Shown: positions 25,667 to 35,190 of the stretch, piece after piece
Position numbering within the stretch: the stretch's first letter is position 1
How the letters are laid out: each line of letters starts with the position of its first letter
Assembly: GCA_025464445.1 (NCBI GenBank)
Contig: JAODLY010000034.1
Coordinates: 62,001 to 126,000 of the forward strand
Direction of reading: 5' to 3'
DNA: 64,000 nucleotides
DNA from: Rhodoglobus sp.
Lineage (GTDB): Bacteria; Actinomycetota; Actinomycetes; Actinomycetales; Microbacteriaceae
Made by a program: the position numbers and the translations under genes
Notes under the pieces: generated by a model
What the model was told of the DNA's origin: nothing
The model's database searches: none
The model's input: only the letters and a program-made list of their open reading frames with translations

Positions 25667-26869
25667 CTACCGCGACGCCTTCGCGCGCCTCACTGTCGTG
25701 AGCAGGCCGATGGTGGCCGCAACCCCGAGTTCGATGGCGGCGGCAACCCCGACAGCCCACGGGTTCGGGCCGACATCGGCGAGGCGCCCCGGCCCAGCAG
25801 CCCCCGCCGAGAACCAGGCGAGGAGCCCCAGGATGACGCCGCCCACGAGCCCAACGCCGAGGCCGGCGGCCACGAGCAGCGCGCCGCCCGCCTCACGCCG
25901 CAGCGCGGGGCCGAGGATCGCCCCGACGAGAAACCCCGCGACGACCGGCACGAGCAACCCGACGAATCCGAAGGCGAGCTGCCCGGGTGGTAGCGCACCG
26001 AGAATCGGGATGGCGGGTACTGGGCCGAGCTGGGTGCCCAGCGGGGAGACCGACGACCCCGTGCCGAGCGCGAAGCCGGGGCCGACAAGCCAGCTCGCCG
26101 TCCAGATCACGATATTGGGCAGCAACGCGATCTGCCCGAGCGTGACCGCGATGCCGCCGAGCAGCTCGCTGTGCAGGCTCTCGTAAAGCGAGATGACTTT
26201 GGCGTATGAGGCGACGATGAGCGCCGCGGTGGCGAGGGAGGCGAGAGTGATGATCCCGGCTGCCGCCGCGGCACCGCCGCGCAGCGCAGCAACCAGGGTG
26301 GCGCGCGCGTCTGGCCGCCAGTCGCGGGTCGGATCGCGGAAACTGCCCGGCGCGGCATCCTGGCCCGCCTGCGTGCGTCGCACACCGATGACCAGCCCGA
26401 TCGCGAATACGGCAGTGGGCAGCACGGTGCCCTGCCACAGCGAAGGGCTAGCGTCGGGATGCCGCGACGTGAACGTCACAGCGAACGACGCGAGCCCAAA
26501 CGCGCCGAGCGAGGCCAGCTCACCGAGCGCCCGATGCCTGGTCTCGGCCAGGCGCCTGCCGGCGCGCACGCCCAGCACAACAGTCAGCAGGGCGAAGCCG
26601 AGCGCGGCGATGGTCAGGGTCACTGGCGCGCCCGCGTCCGGGATGCCGAGGCCGGCTGCCGTGGCCGGGTCGAGCACGAGGGTGATGTCCACCCCGTGCC
26701 CGACCAGCCACAGGTCGACGGAGGCGCGCCAGAACGCCGTCCAGTCGACGGCGAAGCCATACTGGGCGCCCCAGAGGATTGTCAGCGGCACGAGCGGGAT
26801 GCCGATGCCGATCGCGATCACGAGCAGCGCCTCGAACGCCGCGAAGAGCGCCGTGAGCTGGCGGTTCAC
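25667..26869 (-). CDS. DUF6350 / PerM-like integral membrane protein
   Basis: A 400-residue protein of about ten hydrophobic segments, including PGFALGTGSSVSPLGTQLGP and LGALPPGQLAFGFVGLLVPV. The position just upstream of purN-purH, downstream of the sucCD neighbourhood, matches PerM of mycobacteria (DUF6350 family), which supports cell division and persistence there. Family assignment rests on position, size and hydrophobic pattern. GTG 26869; the gap to the upstream membrane-protein gene is 16 bp. Confidence 0.72.
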   Translation of the reverse strand: MNRQLTALFAAFEALLVIAIGIGIPLVPLTILWGAQYGFAVDWTAFWRASVDLWLVGHGVDITLVLDPATAAGLGIPDAGAPVTLTIAALGFALLTVVLGVRAGRRLAETRHRALGELASLGAFGLASFAVTFTSRHPDASPSLWQGTVLPTAVFAIGLVIGVRRTQAGQDAAPGSFRDPTRDWRPDARATLVAALRGGAAAAAGIITLASLATAALIVASYAKVISLYESLHSELLGGIAVTLGQIALLPNIVIWTASWLVGPGFALGTGSSVSPLGTQLGPVPAIPILGALPPGQLAFGFVGLLVPVVAGFLVGAILGPALRREAGGALLVAAGLGVGLVGGVILGLLAWFSAGAAGPGRLADVGPNPWAVGVAAAIELGVAATIGLLTTVRRAKASR

Positions 26870-26885
26870 CTGGTGCCGTCCGCCA

Positions 26886-27368
26886 TCAGTGGACGATGAC
26901 GTTGAGCAGTATCAGCAATAGCCCGAACAGCGCGGTGCCGATGCCACCAAGGATCCGGATGGCGACCGGCCGCTTGCGTTGGGCGAACGCGTTGTAGCCC
27001 AGTGCCCCCAGTACGACAGTGGCCACCAGAAGTGCGAGATTGACCGCGTCGTCGGCTCCGACCAGGTGGGCTACCCCGAACAGCAGCGCGAGCGATGGCA
27101 GGATCGCGACGTACAGCATCCCCGAGGAATGGCCAAAGGATCGGCGCAAGGCACCGCCGAGGTTCGTCTCGGCACCGTGACCGGCGACAGTGCCCGCGAA
27201 CACGTGGGCGCCCCAGAAGATCACGAGGGATGCCGCGGAGACCAGCAGCACCTCGAGCGCCGTCGAGTTCTCGTCCGAAACCCCGGCGACGAGCGCGGAA
27301 TAGAGAATGAGGCCGTACACGGCGTCGGCGGTGACGAAGCGGTCTCGTACCCACTGCCGGAATCGCAT
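26886..27368 (-). CDS. Unidentified membrane protein, about five helices
   Basis: A 160-residue hydrophobic protein from ATG 27368 (MRFRQWVRDRFVTADAVYGL), with segments GLILYSALVAGV, VLLVSAASLVIFWGAHVFAG, LYVAILPSLALLFGVAHLVG, LALLVATVVLGALGYNAFAQ and IGTALFGLLLILLNVIVH. I do not recognise the family. It lies between dhaM (25 bp upstream) and the PerM-like gene (16 bp downstream), all on the minus strand, so it is probably cotranscribed with one of them. Confidence 0.75.
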   Translation of the reverse strand: MRFRQWVRDRFVTADAVYGLILYSALVAGVSDENSTALEVLLVSAASLVIFWGAHVFAGTVAGHGAETNLGGALRRSFGHSSGMLYVAILPSLALLFGVAHLVGADDAVNLALLVATVVLGALGYNAFAQRKRPVAIRILGGIGTALFGLLLILLNVIVH

Positions 27369-27393
27369 GCTGCCAAGATACAGGCGGGGCGTA

Positions 27394-28116
27394 TCAAGAC
27401 CCGGGCAACTCCCCGAAGCCATCGGCAGCGAGCGTGCGAAGCGCCTCGACCGCGGCATGGGCCTCCGCTCCGGAACCGGAGATGCGGATGACATCGCCCT
27501 CCTTTGCCCCGAGCGACATGATGCCGATGAGACTTGCCGCGTTCACGGGGCCTTTGCCATTTGTCAGGTCTGAGATCGTCAGCTTCGCGTCGAAACCCAC
27601 GAGCGCCTTGACGATGGCCGCCGCTGGGCGTGAATGCAGGCCATCCGGGTTCACCAGCCTCTCGTCGGCAGTCGCCTCGCCCGCCCCCGACACGACCACG
27701 GGGCCCCCGGGCACGGAGTGATCGAGCTGGCCACGCTTTGCGTCCATCGCGCCGTGGGCTTCCCGCTCGACCTCGTCGAGGCTGGCTCCGACGGCCGCGA
27801 GCACGACGGCGGCGATGATGCCCTCGACGAATGGAGCGTCACTGAGCCGTACCTCGCCGTGCGTCGAGGTGAATTCGAGGGCCATTGTCGCGCTCAGCAC
27901 CGCCGAGCCGAGGTCCATGAACACGAGCACGCCGTCCGGGGAGGAGATCTCGTCGATCGCCGCCGCCACCTTCGTGGCATCCGTGCCGATGATGCCGTCG
28001 CCGGCCCCTGCAGCGATCGCGATCGGCGGCGGGTTGTCGCCGACCATCTCGAGTGCGAGCTCCACGGTCGCCTGGGCGAGCCGGGGGCTGTGGGACACCA
28101 CGACTATCCCGATCAC
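27394..28116 (-). CDS. dhaM: Dihydroxyacetone kinase phosphotransferase subunit DhaM (EIIA-HPr fusion)
   Basis: A 240-residue PTS phosphocarrier that recharges ADP bound to DhaL. The N-terminal EIIA-mannose-like domain has the phospho-His9 in VVSHSPRLA and the GTDATKV/VFMDLGSA core. A C-terminal HPr-like domain has phospho-His161 in NPDGLHSRPAA and GIMSLGAKEG. The EI-like third domain of E. coli DhaM is absent, as in many Gram-positives, so phosphate should come from the general PTS enzyme I. It starts 2 bp after dhaL. Confidence 0.94.
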   Translation of the reverse strand: MIGIVVVSHSPRLAQATVELALEMVGDNPPPIAIAAGAGDGIIGTDATKVAAAIDEISSPDGVLVFMDLGSAVLSATMALEFTSTHGEVRLSDAPFVEGIIAAVVLAAVGASLDEVEREAHGAMDAKRGQLDHSVPGGPVVVSGAGEATADERLVNPDGLHSRPAAAIVKALVGFDAKLTISDLTNGKGPVNAASLIGIMSLGAKEGDVIRISGSGAEAHAAVEALRTLAADGFGELPGS

Positions 28117-28118
28117 CG

Positions 28119-28763
28119 CTACCCCTTCGCGAGCGCGCCCGCGAGCGCCTCGAAGAGCAGCGCGGTGGACGTGGCACCCGGGTCGAGGTGACCCGCACTG
28201 CGCTCGCCGAGGTAGCTCGCGCGACCCTTGCGGGCGGTGAGCGGCTCTGTCGCGTCCCTGCCGGCCACTGCTGCCGTGAAGGCTGCGGATGACGCGGCCG
28301 CGAGATCATCGCCCGCCGCGAGACTCGCGTCAAACGCGTCGAGGGCTGGGGCCATCGCATCGAACATCGTCTTATCGCCGGCCTCCGCCTTACCCCTCGC
28401 CACGACTCCCTCGAGTCCGGCGCGCATGGCGGCGGACAGGGCTGTGCCGTCGAGGGCGGTCGCGGCCCCCGCGGTCATCCCGATGCGCAGGAAGAACGTG
28501 CCGTAGAGGGGACCGCTCGCGCCGCCGACGGATGTCACGAGGGTCATGCCCACGGACTTGAACAACTCGTCGACGGCGCCCGCGCCGCCAGCACCGATCT
28601 TCTCCATGACGGCATTCATTCCCCTCGTCATGTTCGACCCGTGGTCGGCGTCGCCGATGGCCGAGTCCAGCTCGGTCAGGTAGCTCTGCTGCTCGGTCAC
28701 GAGGTCGCGGAATCTCGACAGCCAGTCGGTCAGCTGGTCGAGGGATGCGGTGCCTGCTGTCAT
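28119..28763 (-). CDS. dhaL: Dihydroxyacetone kinase subunit DhaL (ADP-binding)
   Basis: A 214-residue protein holding the ADP that is rephosphorylated by DhaM and donates phosphate to dihydroxyacetone on DhaK. The nucleotide/Mg site is ELDSAIGDADHGSNMTRGM (Asp ligands), with the lid GGASGPLYGTFF and the terminal LDPGATSTALLFEAL. The ATG at 28763 is preferred because AGGAGC lies 7 nt upstream and the size matches the family; a TTG eight codons earlier would overlap dhaK. Confidence 0.95.
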   Translation of the reverse strand: MTAGTASLDQLTDWLSRFRDLVTEQQSYLTELDSAIGDADHGSNMTRGMNAVMEKIGAGGAGAVDELFKSVGMTLVTSVGGASGPLYGTFFLRIGMTAGAATALDGTALSAAMRAGLEGVVARGKAEAGDKTMFDAMAPALDAFDASLAAGDDLAAASSAAFTAAVAGRDATEPLTARKGRASYLGERSAGHLDPGATSTALLFEALAGALAKG

Positions 28764-28783
28764 CTCTTTAGCTCCTGCGTCTC

Positions 28784-29782
28784 TCAAATACCCCAGCGAA
28801 GCCCGGCGGTGTTGACCGGGGCGTCCCAGAGCTTCAGGAACTCATCATCCGCCTTCAGCAGGGTGACCGAGCACCCAGCCATGTCGAGGCTCGTGATGTA
28901 GTTGCCCACGAGGTTGCGGGCGATCTTCACGCCGGCCTTCTCGAGCAGCTTCGCCACTTCGCCGTACATGAGATACAGCTCGATGAGCGGGGTGCCGCCC
29001 ATGCCGTTGAGCATTGCGATGACCGGACCCTTGGTGAAGTCCAGGTCGGCCAGGATGGGCTCGACAAGCTGCTGCGCGATCGACGCGGCACCGGCGAGCG
29101 GCACGCGGTGGCGACCGGGCTCGCCGTGGATGCCCACGCCGATCTCCATCATGTCGTCGGGGATCTCGAAAGTCGGCTTGCCGGCGGACGGCACCGTACA
29201 ACTCGTGAGGGCCATGCCCATCGAGCGGCCAGCCGCATTGACACGCGTGGCGAGGTCGGTGACGGCCGCGAGGTCGCGCCCCTCCTCGGCTGCTGCACCC
29301 ACGATCTTCTCGAGGAGCACCGTGACGCCGACGCCTCGTCGTCCCGCAGTCCAGGTGGAGTCCTCGACCGCGACGTCGTCGTTGGTGACGACGGATGCCA
29401 CCTTGACGCCGGTCTCGGCCTCGGCCATCTCCGCCGCCATCTCGAAGTTCATCACGTCGCCCGTGTAGTTCTTCACGATGTGCAGCACCCCTGCGCCCGA
29501 GTCCGCGACCTTCGTGGCCTCCTGCATCTGGTCGGGGGTCGGGGAGGTGAAGACCTCGCCGGCGCAGGCGGCATCGAGCATGCCGAGCCCGACGAAGCCG
29601 CCGTGCAGCGGCTCGTGGCCGGAGCCGCCGCCCGAGATCAGGGCGACCTTGCCCTTCCTCGTCGGTGTGCCGCGGTAGATGATGCGATTGACGTGGTCGA
29701 CCTTGAGTTCGGGATGCGCGGCAGCCACCCCGTTCAGGGCGTCGGCGAGCACCGCCTCCGGTGCGTTGATGAGTTTCTTCAT
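28784..29782 (-). CDS. dhaK: Dihydroxyacetone kinase subunit DhaK (substrate-binding)
   Basis: A 332-residue protein that binds dihydroxyacetone covalently as a hemiaminal. The active-site His219 is in GIHGEPG, and the substrate loop is ISGGGSGHEPLHGGFVG (His56). NYTGDVMNFEMA and TNDDVAV are further family blocks. It is coupled to glpF: the stop TAA and this ATG share one base (TAATG at 29782). Together with dhaL and dhaM it makes DHA phosphate for glycolysis. Confidence 0.96.
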   Translation of the reverse strand: MKKLINAPEAVLADALNGVAAAHPELKVDHVNRIIYRGTPTRKGKVALISGGGSGHEPLHGGFVGLGMLDAACAGEVFTSPTPDQMQEATKVADSGAGVLHIVKNYTGDVMNFEMAAEMAEAETGVKVASVVTNDDVAVEDSTWTAGRRGVGVTVLLEKIVGAAAEEGRDLAAVTDLATRVNAAGRSMGMALTSCTVPSAGKPTFEIPDDMMEIGVGIHGEPGRHRVPLAGAASIAQQLVEPILADLDFTKGPVIAMLNGMGGTPLIELYLMYGEVAKLLEKAGVKIARNLVGNYITSLDMAGCSVTLLKADDEFLKLWDAPVNTAGLRWGI

Positions 29783-30537
29783 TACCTGGCCTTCTCTTCC
29801 GTGAGTGCCTCAGTGAGGGTGGTCTTGTCGGCTTCGGTCCTGGAGATCAGGCCGAAGACCAGCGCGGCTGCAATACCGGCAGCCAACTCCGCGACGACGT
29901 AGACCCACCACTGTTCCCAGTGCACCTGCCCGCCGAGGATGGATTGCACGATCATCGGGCCGGTCGTGCGTGCCGGGTTGATTGACGCGCCCGTGGTCGG
30001 GGCCACCGGGATGATCGCGGCGAAGACGACGAAGCCGATGACCAGTCCGGCGAAGCCCGGGCTCGCCTTGCGGTGGATGACGCCGAACACCGTGAACACG
30101 AGGATGAACGTGCCGACGAACTCGGCGATGAGCGCCGTGTAGATCGGAGTGGCCGCACCGTACGAGGCGATGCCGAGGCCGACCTCGCTGGCCTTCGGGC
30201 CGAGCACGCCGACTATCGCGAACGACCCGAGGATCGCTCCGAGCACCTGCGCGATGAGGTAGCCGGGAACCTGCCGCCAGGGGAACTTGCCAGAGACGGC
30301 GAGACCGATGGTCACGGCCGGGTTGATGTGGTTACCCGAGATGTACCCGAAGATGTAGACGGTCGCGATCACGACGGTGCCGAAGGCCAGCGAGATGAAC
30401 CCGAGGCTGGCCATCGTGAACGGGGCATCCCCGTTGACGATGAGGGTTGCCGGCACCGACCCGACGCCGATGAAGACGAGGAAGGCCGTGCCGATGAATT
30501 CCGCAGCGAGCTTCTGCCACTGCTTGTTCTCATCCAT
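29782..30537 (-). CDS. glpF: Glycerol facilitator / aquaglyceroporin (MIP family)
   Basis: A 251-residue channel with six helices and both pore motifs: NHINPAV and GASINPARTTGP (each an NPA box). The residue after the second NPA box is R, as in all MIPs, and the operon context favours glycerol or dihydroxyacetone over water. ATG 30537 has AAAGGAG six bases upstream; open sequence further upstream is promoter. It is the first gene of the glpF-dhaKLM operon, divergent from an IclR regulator. No glycerol dehydrogenase is in the window, so the route from glycerol to DHA is not shown here. Confidence 0.92.
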   Translation of the reverse strand: MDENKQWQKLAAEFIGTAFLVFIGVGSVPATLIVNGDAPFTMASLGFISLAFGTVVIATVYIFGYISGNHINPAVTIGLAVSGKFPWRQVPGYLIAQVLGAILGSFAIVGVLGPKASEVGLGIASYGAATPIYTALIAEFVGTFILVFTVFGVIHRKASPGFAGLVIGFVVFAAIIPVAPTTGASINPARTTGPMIVQSILGGQVHWEQWWVYVVAELAAGIAAALVFGLISRTEADKTTLTEALTEEKAR

Positions 30538-30606
30538 GTGTTCTCCTTTGAACGGGGGGATATCGATGCGGCGTGACGTCGCTGGCATCCGATTCTCTGG
30601 AATGTC

Positions 30607-30650
30607 ATTCGATAATGTCGAATATGCTGCGTAGATCCCCCCGTTGTCAA
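30607..30650 (-). promoter_or_regulatory. glpF-dhaKLM promoter with operator
   Basis: On the minus strand: TTGACA (30650-30645), 18-bp spacer, CATATT (30626-30621). A perfect inverted repeat ATTCGA-N5-TCGAAT (30607-30623) overlaps the -10 box and the expected start near 30614, which is the place for a repressor. The divergent IclR-family gene makes that protein the natural candidate. Confidence 0.65.
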
Positions 30651-30656
30651 GAGCGT

Positions 30657-30690
30657 GGCCGAATGTAAATCGGCCAGGACACCCCATAAT
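30657..30690 (+). promoter_or_regulatory. Candidate promoter and palindrome of the IclR regulator gene
   Basis: A -10 box CATAAT lies at 30685-30690 (5 of 6 to consensus); no clear -35 box is visible. Just upstream is GGCCGA-N7-TCGGCC (30657-30675), a perfect 6-bp inverted repeat that could be a second regulator site. The expected leader is about 20 nt, with GAGGGAC before the GTG start. Confidence 0.35.
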
Positions 30691-30716
30691 GAGAAAACAC
30701 GAGCAGAGGGACGCCG

Positions 30717-31490
30717 GTGATCCAGTCGATCGATAGGGCGGCGAAGGTGCTGTCCTCACTGCAGGGCGCGCGCCACCTCGGAATCACCGAACTCGCTGCG
30801 GCCCTCGAACTGCCGCCCTCGACGGTGCACGGGATCGTCAAATCGCTGCAGTCGCACGGCCTCGTGGCCAAGGAGCCGAGCGGCAGCAGGTACATGCTCG
30901 GGCCGGCCCTGCTCAAGCTCTCCAACGTGTACCTCGACACGCTCGACGTGCGCGCACGGGCGATGCGCTGGACCCGTGAACTCGCGCGGCGAACCGGCCT
31001 CGCCACCCGCCTGGGCGCGGAGCTGTTCGATGAGGTCATCATCATCCATCACAACCGGCGACCCGACGGCAGCGAGCAGATGCCGGAGACCGGCTTGTCG
31101 ATACCGGCTCACGCCTCCGCAATGGGCAAGGTGCTGCTCGCCTATAACCCGAGCGCCGCCGACGATCTCTTCTCCCGGCCGCTGCGCAGCCTTACCGGCG
31201 ACACGATCACCGACCCCGCCGAACTCGCCATCCAGTTCGCCCAGATCGCCGAGCGCGGCATCGCGACCGAGGAGGATGAGGCGGTGCTCGGCGAGTCATC
31301 CATCGCCGCACCCGTCGTCGACCGCAGCGGCAGCGTGATCGCCGCGGTCGCGGTCGTGCTGCCCTCCAGCGAATGGCCTCCCGAAGACAACGTGCTCAAC
31401 GACCTTCGCGAGACTGCACGCAATATCTCGCGCGAACTCGGCGCGACGGCGTGGCCGCCACCGGTATCCCCGTCACAGCGCGAGGAATAG
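30717..31490 (+). CDS. IclR family transcriptional regulator
   Basis: A 257-residue regulator: an N-terminal winged helix (IDRAAKVLSSL, ITELAAALELPPSTVHGIV) and a GAF-like effector domain (RLGAELFDEVIIIHH, SIPAHASAMGKVLLAY, ERGIATEEDEAVLGESSIAAPV). The start GTG 30717 places the helix-turn-helix at the family's usual distance from the N-terminus. It is transcribed away from glpF-dhaKLM and probably controls it; in family members the ligand is often a metabolite of the adjacent pathway. It ends 1 bp before the convergent peptidase gene. Confidence 0.88.
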   Translation: MIQSIDRAAKVLSSLQGARHLGITELAAALELPPSTVHGIVKSLQSHGLVAKEPSGSRYMLGPALLKLSNVYLDTLDVRARAMRWTRELARRTGLATRLGAELFDEVIIIHHNRRPDGSEQMPETGLSIPAHASAMGKVLLAYNPSAADDLFSRPLRSLTGDTITDPAELAIQFAQIAERGIATEEDEAVLGESSIAAPVVDRSGSVIAAVAVVLPSSEWPPEDNVLNDLRETARNISRELGATAWPPPVSPSQREE

Positions 31491-31491
31491 G

Positions 31492-33033
31492 TCAGCACAT
31501 CGGGTCGGAGGCGGGAACCGTGCCCTTCACGAAGTAGTTGTCGACGGCGTCATCCACGCAGGTGTTGCCCTGGTTGTATGCGGTGTGCCCTTCGCCCTTG
31601 TGGGTGATGAGCACGCCGCTGGAGAGCTGACTGGCGAGCGACTGTGCCCAGGCGAGCGGTGTGGCAGGGTCGTTCGTCGTGCCGATCACGAGGATGGGCG
31701 CGGCGCCGGCCGCATCGAAGACTGTCGGCAGGGTGGCCTTGGGCACCGGCCAGTTGTTGCAGGCGGTGTCGAGCACCGCATAGTCGTCGTAGGCGAAGTA
31801 CTTGCCGAGGATGGGGGCCGTGGCGTCGATCTCCGCGATGCCGTCGAGGGTCGAGCGCGGGTCATCCACGAAGTCCCCGTCGAGGCAGTTGACAGCCGTG
31901 TAGACCTCGAACGAGTTGCCCGAATACGAGCCGTCGGGGTTGCGCGAGTTGTAGTAGTCGGCGTTGATGAACACCTCGGAGGGGTCGCCCTGCCGCAAGG
32001 CGTTGAACATGGATGTCTCGTCCGGCCAGTAGTCCTGCGAGTAGAGGTTCTCGCCGATGGCGGTGCCGAGAGTCGCGGAGTCGAGCACCCGGCCGTCGGA
32101 GTTCACGAGCCGCTTGGCGTCGACGGTGTCGAGCACCCCGCGCGCCTGCGCGAGCGCCTCGTCTACCGAGCCGGTGAACGGGCACTCCGGCTGCTGCAGG
32201 CAGTACGCCATGTATGCCCGGAACGCGCCGTCGAAACCGGCCATCTGCACCTTGAGCTCATCGAGCGCGCTCAGCTTCGGGTCGAGCGCACCATCGAGCA
32301 CGAGGCGGCCGACGTTCTGCGGGAAGAGCTCCGCGTAGACGGTGCCGAGGAACGTGCCGTACGAGTACCCGAGATAGTTGAGCTTCGCGTCGCCAAGCAG
32401 GGCGCGGATGAGGTCCATGTCTTTCGCTGTGCTCACGCTGTCCACGTGGGCAAGCAGCTCACCGGTGTTCTTCTCGCACGCCGCGGCGAACGCCTTCTCC
32501 TCGACTGTCAGCTCGTCGAGCCACCCCTGCGTGTCGTACGCGTCGGCGAAGGTGCCGTACAGCGTCTTGTCCGTTGCGATCGGATCGGTGTAGCACGTCA
32601 CCGGTGTCGACTGCCCGACCCCGCGCGGGTCCCAGCCCACGACGTCGTAGTTGTCCGCAACGGTGCTCGAGACGGCGTAGCTCAGGCCTTGAGAGACGAA
32701 GTCGAATCCGGATCCGCCCGGGCCTCCTGGGTTTACCAGGAGCGAGCCGAGCGATGTGCCTGTGGCCTTGTGGCGCACTACAGCCAGGTCGATCGTGCCG
32801 TCGGCCGGGGCATCCCAGTTCACCGGCGCCTTGACAGTCGTGCACTGCATGCCGTCAGCGCAGTCGTGCCACGCCAGCGACTGGCCGTATGCCTCTTCGA
32901 GACCCGCGGGCGCGTTCGTCGCGCCGGGGCGGCCGACCGGGGTCGAAGGGAACAGCGTGCAACCCGACAGCACGATAAGCACTGCGGATGCCGCGGCGGC
33001 GAGTACGACGGAACGGCGAGGATTCATCGGCAT
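31492..33033 (-). CDS. Secreted alpha/beta-hydrolase lipoprotein, tripeptidyl-aminopeptidase type (S33)
   Basis: A 513-residue exported peptidase. The signal sequence ends in a lipobox (VLSGC), then an alpha/beta-hydrolase core with HGPGGSG-like VNPGGPGGSGFDF, nucleophile elbow LGYSYGTFLG (GxSxG), and the C-terminal TAP domain that supplies the acid (IGTTNDPATP) and His (HKGEGHTAYNQG). Relatives cleave tripeptides from protein N-termini in Streptomyces. The start is ATG 33033 or ATG 33027; neither has a clear ribosome-binding site. It lies 25 bp after sucD. Confidence 0.9.
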   Translation of the reverse strand: MPMNPRRSVVLAAAASAVLIVLSGCTLFPSTPVGRPGATNAPAGLEEAYGQSLAWHDCADGMQCTTVKAPVNWDAPADGTIDLAVVRHKATGTSLGSLLVNPGGPGGSGFDFVSQGLSYAVSSTVADNYDVVGWDPRGVGQSTPVTCYTDPIATDKTLYGTFADAYDTQGWLDELTVEEKAFAAACEKNTGELLAHVDSVSTAKDMDLIRALLGDAKLNYLGYSYGTFLGTVYAELFPQNVGRLVLDGALDPKLSALDELKVQMAGFDGAFRAYMAYCLQQPECPFTGSVDEALAQARGVLDTVDAKRLVNSDGRVLDSATLGTAIGENLYSQDYWPDETSMFNALRQGDPSEVFINADYYNSRNPDGSYSGNSFEVYTAVNCLDGDFVDDPRSTLDGIAEIDATAPILGKYFAYDDYAVLDTACNNWPVPKATLPTVFDAAGAAPILVIGTTNDPATPLAWAQSLASQLSSGVLITHKGEGHTAYNQGNTCVDDAVDNYFVKGTVPASDPMC

Positions 33034-33058
33034 GCCCAGCAGACTACAGTGCCGCGGA

Positions 33059-33949
33059 TTACAGGGACGCGAGCACCTCGCGCATGAGCGCCGCGGTCTC
33101 GCTCGGCGTCTTGCCGACCTTCACGCCAGCGGCCTCGAGCGCTTCTTTCTTGCCCTGCGCCGTGCCAGCCCCCGCCGACACGATCGCGCCGGCGTGGCCC
33201 ATCGTCTTGCCTTCGGGAGCGGTGAAGCCCGCGACGTACGCGACCACCGGCTTGGTGAGATTCGCCTTGATGTAGTCGGCCGCGCGCTCTTCGGCGTCGC
33301 CACCGATCTCGCCGATCATGACGATCGCCTTGGTCTCCGGGTCCGCCTCGAACGCGGCGAGCGCGTCGATGTGGGTGGTGCCGATGATCGGGTCGCCGCC
33401 GATACCGATCGCCGTAGAGAAGCCGAGGTCACGCAGCTCGTACATCATCTGGTAGGTCAGGGTGCCCGACTTGGAGACGAGGCCGATCGGGCCCTTGCCG
33501 GTGATGGTGGCCGGGGTGATGCCGACGAGCGACTCGCCCGGCGTGATGATGCCGGGGCAGTTCGGGCCGATGATGCGGGTCTTGTTTCCCTTCGCCTTGG
33601 CGAGGGCCCAGAACTCCGCTGAGTCCTGCACCGGGATGCCCTCGGTGATCACGACGACCAGCGGGATGCCGGCCTCGATGGCCTCGACCACGGCATCCTT
33701 GGCGAAAGCCGGCGGCACGAACACTATCGAGGTGTCAGCGCCGGTCTCGGCAATCGCCTCGGCGACTGTGCCGAACACCGGCAGCGTGACCCCGCCGTCG
33801 TGCTCGACGGTCGTGCCAGCCTTGCGCGCGTTGACGCCGCCGACGACCTTGGTGCCGGCCTTGAGCATGAGGGCCGTGTGCTTGGTGCCTTCGCCGCCCG
33901 TGATGCCCTGGACGATGACCCTGTTGTCCTTGTTGAGGAAGATCGACAT
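33059..33949 (-). CDS. sucD: Succinyl-CoA synthetase, alpha subunit
   Basis: A 296-residue subunit beginning [20 protein letters not shown] (CoA-binding Rossmann domain). It has the active-site phospho-histidine in [17 protein letters not shown], and [14 protein letters not shown] 33949 is chosen by homology; the frame is open upstream but that part is sucC shadow. It follows sucC by 17 bp. With SucC it interconverts succinyl-CoA and succinate with formation of ATP or GTP in the TCA cycle. Confidence 0.96.
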   Translation of the reverse strand: MSIFLNKDNRVIVQGITGGEGTKHTALMLKAGTKVVGGVNARKAGTTVEHDGGVTLPVFGTVAEAIAETGADTSIVFVPPAFAKDAVVEAIEAGIPLVVVITEGIPVQDSAEFWALAKAKGNKTRIIGPNCPGIITPGESLVGITPATITGKGPIGLVSKSGTLTYQMMYELRDLGFSTAIGIGGDPIIGTTHIDALAAFEADPETKAIVMIGEIGGDAEERAADYIKANLTKPVVAYVAGFTAPEGKTMGHAGAIVSAGAGTAQGKKEALEAAGVKVGKTPSETAALMREVLASL

Positions 33950-33966
33950 GTCTGTGCTGCCCTTAC

Positions 33967-35130
33967 TTACTTCGAAGCCAGTTCGGCGGCCTTGTCGGCG
34001 CCTTCGTCCATGGTGTCCGCCAGTGTCACGAGCGGGTTGTTCGCCGCACGCAGGATGGCGCGGCCCTCCTCGACCTTGTTGCCGTCGAGCCGCACGACGA
34101 GCGGTTTTGTCGCGGCATCCCCGAGGATCTCGAGCGCCTTCACTACCCCATTGGCCACGGCGTCGCATGCCGTAATGCCGCCGAAGACGTTGACGAATAC
34201 GCTCTTCACCTGCGGGTCACCGAGGATCACGTCGAGCCCGGCCGCCATGACCTCAGCGGATGCCCCGCCGCCGATGTCCAGGAAGTTCGCCGGCTTCACG
34301 CCGCCGTGCCGCGCCCCCGCATAGCTGACCACGTCGAGGGTGGACATCACGAGTCCTGCGCCATTGCCGATGATCCCCACCTCCCCGTCGAGCTTCACGT
34401 AGTTGAGGTCGTGCGCCTTGGCCTTCGCCTCGAGTGGGTCGGCGGCATCCTTGTCTTCGAGCGCCTCGTGGTTCGGGTGCCGGAAGGCCGCGTTCTCGTC
34501 CAGGGTGACCTTGCCGTCGAGGGCCAGGACCTGGCCGTCTTCGGTGAGCACCAGCGGGTTGACCTCGACGAGCGTCGCATCCTCGCCCTTGTAGACGTCG
34601 TACAGCTTGACGATCACGGGCGCGACCTTGTCGGCGGTGTCCGCGTCGAAGCCACCGGCGATGGCGATGTCCCTGGCCTTCGCGAGGTCGATGCCACCGA
34701 GCGGGTCGACCTCCACCTTGGCGAGGGCCTCAGGGCGCTCGACGGCGAGCTCCTCGATCTCCATGCCGCCCTCGACACTGCACAGCGAGAGGTATGAGCG
34801 GTTTGCCCGGTCGAGCAGCACCGAGAAGTAGTACTCCTTCGCGATCCTCGCCCCCGCCGCCACCATGACGCGCTTGACGATGTGCCCCTTGATGTCGAGG
34901 CCGAGGATCGCCTCAGCGGCAGTCGCCGCGTCATCCGGGTTGTGCACGACCTTCACGCCGCCGGCCTTGCCGCGGCCGCCGGCTTTCACCTGCGCCTTGA
35001 CGACGACCGTGCCGCCGATCTTCTCTGCGGCTGCCTTCGCCTCGGCCGGGGTGTCGGCGATGATGCCGGCAAGTACAGGCACTCCGTAGGATTCGAAAAG
35101 GTCCCGAGCCTGGTACTCGAAAAGGTCCAC
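33967..35130 (-). CDS. sucC: Succinyl-CoA synthetase, beta subunit
   Basis: A 387-residue ATP-grasp subunit starting [20 protein letters not shown], with [20 protein letters not shown] (nucleotide-binding), [20 protein letters not shown] and [15 protein letters not shown]. The start codon is GTG 35130. It is the first gene of sucCD; the block 35191-35212 upstream matches the icd palindrome. Confidence 0.96.
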   Translation of the reverse strand: MDLFEYQARDLFESYGVPVLAGIIADTPAEAKAAAEKIGGTVVVKAQVKAGGRGKAGGVKVVHNPDDAATAAEAILGLDIKGHIVKRVMVAAGARIAKEYYFSVLLDRANRSYLSLCSVEGGMEIEELAVERPEALAKVEVDPLGGIDLAKARDIAIAGGFDADTADKVAPVIVKLYDVYKGEDATLVEVNPLVLTEDGQVLALDGKVTLDENAAFRHPNHEALEDKDAADPLEAKAKAHDLNYVKLDGEVGIIGNGAGLVMSTLDVVSYAGARHGGVKPANFLDIGGGASAEVMAAGLDVILGDPQVKSVFVNVFGGITACDAVANGVVKALEILGDAATKPLVVRLDGNKVEEGRAILRAANNPLVTLADTMDEGADKAAELASK

Positions 35131-35190
35131 GTAACTCTCGCAATCGCGCGTCGGTTTGCTGTTCTGGGGGCCGCGGTCGCCCGTCGAGAT

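Noticed and set aside
26886-33033. The glycerol module as a genomic island or mobile element
   Set aside because: No integrase, transposase, tRNA junction, direct repeat or change of base composition was seen; it looks like ordinary chromosomal rearrangement.
33950-34168. A longer SucD with 73 extra N-terminal residues
   Set aside because: The extension is out-of-frame sucC sequence and lacks homology; ATG 33949 gives the normal family N-terminus.
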